From: Ricinus communis
Lineage: Eukaryota; Streptophyta; Magnoliopsida; Malpighiales; Euphorbiaceae
Direction of reading: 5' to 3'
Assembly: GCF_019578655.1 (NCBI RefSeq)
Contig: NC_063259.1
Span: forward strand, 1,352,001-1,416,000
DNA: 64,000 nt
Below are positions 63,001 through 64,000 of this stretch, piece by piece. Under the pieces are notes generated by a model, which had not been told where the DNA came from, did no database searches, and worked only from the letters and a program-made list of their open reading frames with translations. The translations under genes and the position numbers were made by a program. Within the stretch, counting starts at the first letter, position 1; every line of letters starts with the position of its first letter.

Positions 63001-63697
63001 TTTAAGGGGTTGTTTTCTCATACTCACAAATATACCAAACTTACGGTGCTATTTTCTCCGATTGATAAATATGCCCGTATTACGGGGTTCTTTTCTCATT
63101 TTAAAAAATTTACCCCTTCTACGAGGCTGTTTTCTCAAACTCACAATTACACTACTTTTACAGAGTTGTTTTCTCTGATTCATAAATGTACAAGTTTTAC
63201 AGGGTTATTTTCTTATATTGATAAATATACCACTTTTTTGGGGTCATTTTTTCATATTAAATTATTAGCACTATTATGGGATTGTTTTGTCAAATTTTTA
63301 AATTAAAACATGTTACGGGGTTATTTTCTTATATCGACAAATATACCCCTTTTAGGAGGTTGTTTTCTCATATTTTAAAATTAACCCATTTAAGGGGTTG
63401 TTTTCTCATACTCACAATTATGCCAAAATTACAGGGTTATTTTCTTCGATTGATAAATATCCTCGTATTACGGGGTTGTTTTCTCATATTAAAAAATTTA
63501 CCTCTTCTACAAGGATGTTTTCTCAAACTCGCAGTTACACTACTTTTACGGGGCTGTTTTCTGAGATTCATAAATATACATGTTTTACGGGGTTATTTTC
63601 TTATATCGACAAATATACCCCTTTTACGAGGTTATTTTCTCCGATTGATAAATATCCATGTTTTACGGGGTTATTTTCTCATATTCTTAAATATATG
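54063..63697 (+). repeat. Satellite block E
   Basis: About 9.6 kb of the same monomer series. The segment 54096-54970 recurs at about 58137-59030 (shared variants AAGTGATTATTTTC at 54404 and 58446, CGTACTCATTAATATACC at 54864 and 58921; offset 4042-4057). The segment 55120-56930 recurs in blocks C and D. The block runs up to an LTR start at 63698. No gene is supported; all frames here are products of the 13-codon period. Confidence 0.94.
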
Positions 63698-64000
63698 TGT
63701 AATACCCAAAATTTTCCTTTAATAATAATAATATTAGTAATAATTAATAAATGAGTTTTTACTTAAATCAATTTTACTTTATTATTATTTGATTTAATTG
63801 GAATGATTTAAATAGAATATTAATGCTAGACAAAATAAGGGAGTTACTTTGTATATCTAACTTGTTTGATTTTTTTTAAGAAATTAATTAAGTAAATTCT
63901 TTCGGAAATAAATTATATTTTTGGTCATTCAATTTTCCCCAAAATGAATATATGAATTAAAATTCTATATTTGAGAGTTATGAAAGAATTAGTAAATAAT
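63698..64000 (+). mobile_element. Start of a Tekay/Del-family LTR, cut by window end
   Basis: TGTAATACCCAAAATTTTCC begins at 63698, directly after satellite, and the following 300 bases are the reverse complement of the last 300 bases of the LTR at 37257-40210 (ATAATATTAGTAATAATTAA, GATTTAATTGGAATGATTTA and so on). Whether this is a solo LTR or a full element cannot be seen. Confidence 0.88.

Noticed and set aside
16530..63697. CRISPR-like array (short conserved box alternating with variable tails)
   Set aside because: The 'variable' parts are themselves a fixed set repeated in the same order, the boxes vary, there are no cas genes, and the context is a plant genome.
16530..63697. Telomere-like or interstitial telomeric repeat because of TTTACGGGG/TTTAAGGGG boxes
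   Set aside because: The plant telomere unit is TTTAGGG in 7-bp tandem; here the G-rich box recurs only every 39 bp and is never directly tandem.
1..64000. tRNA, rRNA, snoRNA or miRNA genes
   Set aside because: I saw no tRNA A/B box pair, rRNA core or convincing long hairpin on either strand; the only tRNA-related match is the retroelement primer-binding site at 37241-37252.

Overview
This window is non-genic, repeat-dense plant nuclear DNA, almost certainly from a eudicot; the sequence does not identify the species. The evidence is a decayed plant CACTA (En/Spm) element, plant Ty3/gypsy remnants (Athila-like, Tat-like and Tekay/Del-like chromovirus), solo LTRs, and a large satellite. I find no intact host gene, tRNA, rRNA or CRISPR. 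The many short open frames at 16.5-63.7 kb arise because the satellite monomer is about 39 bp, exactly 13 codons.

Layout. 1-5766: the 3' part of a decayed CACTA element, with TNP2-like and Transposase_24-like pseudogenes, ending in subterminal repeats and a TIR. 5863-7378: a solo LTR with a perfect 5-bp target-site duplication. 7384-9032: the tail of an Athila-like element with a broken integrase on the minus strand. 9033-14373: eroded retroelement DNA, including an antisense DUF7745-like ORF downstream of a Tat-like integrase end. 14374-16529: a truncated Tekay-family LTR.

From 16530 to 63697 one satellite family is present in five blocks, all in the same orientation (about 34 kb in total, with a 500-N gap). 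The monomer is about 39 bp. About ten distinct monomer types form a higher-order repeat (HOR) of about 388 bp, often varied by one monomer and locally organised into larger units of about 0.6, 1.0 and 4 kb. The blocks are separated by a deleted Tekay element (34456-40210) and by solo LTRs at 42644-45631, 48615-51499 and 52613-54062; another Tekay LTR starts at 63698. All are consistent with insertion into a pre-existing array. For 48615-51499 this is well supported: there is a perfect TSD and a paralogous empty site about 5-8 kb downstream whose offset changes by exactly LTR plus TSD length.

The main point of interest is the satellite: a complex multi-monomer HOR with one CpG-containing box per monomer that shows widespread CpG decay, riddled with recombined solo LTRs. 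This is the organisation expected of pericentromeric or centromeric heterochromatin, but location and function cannot be read from the sequence alone.
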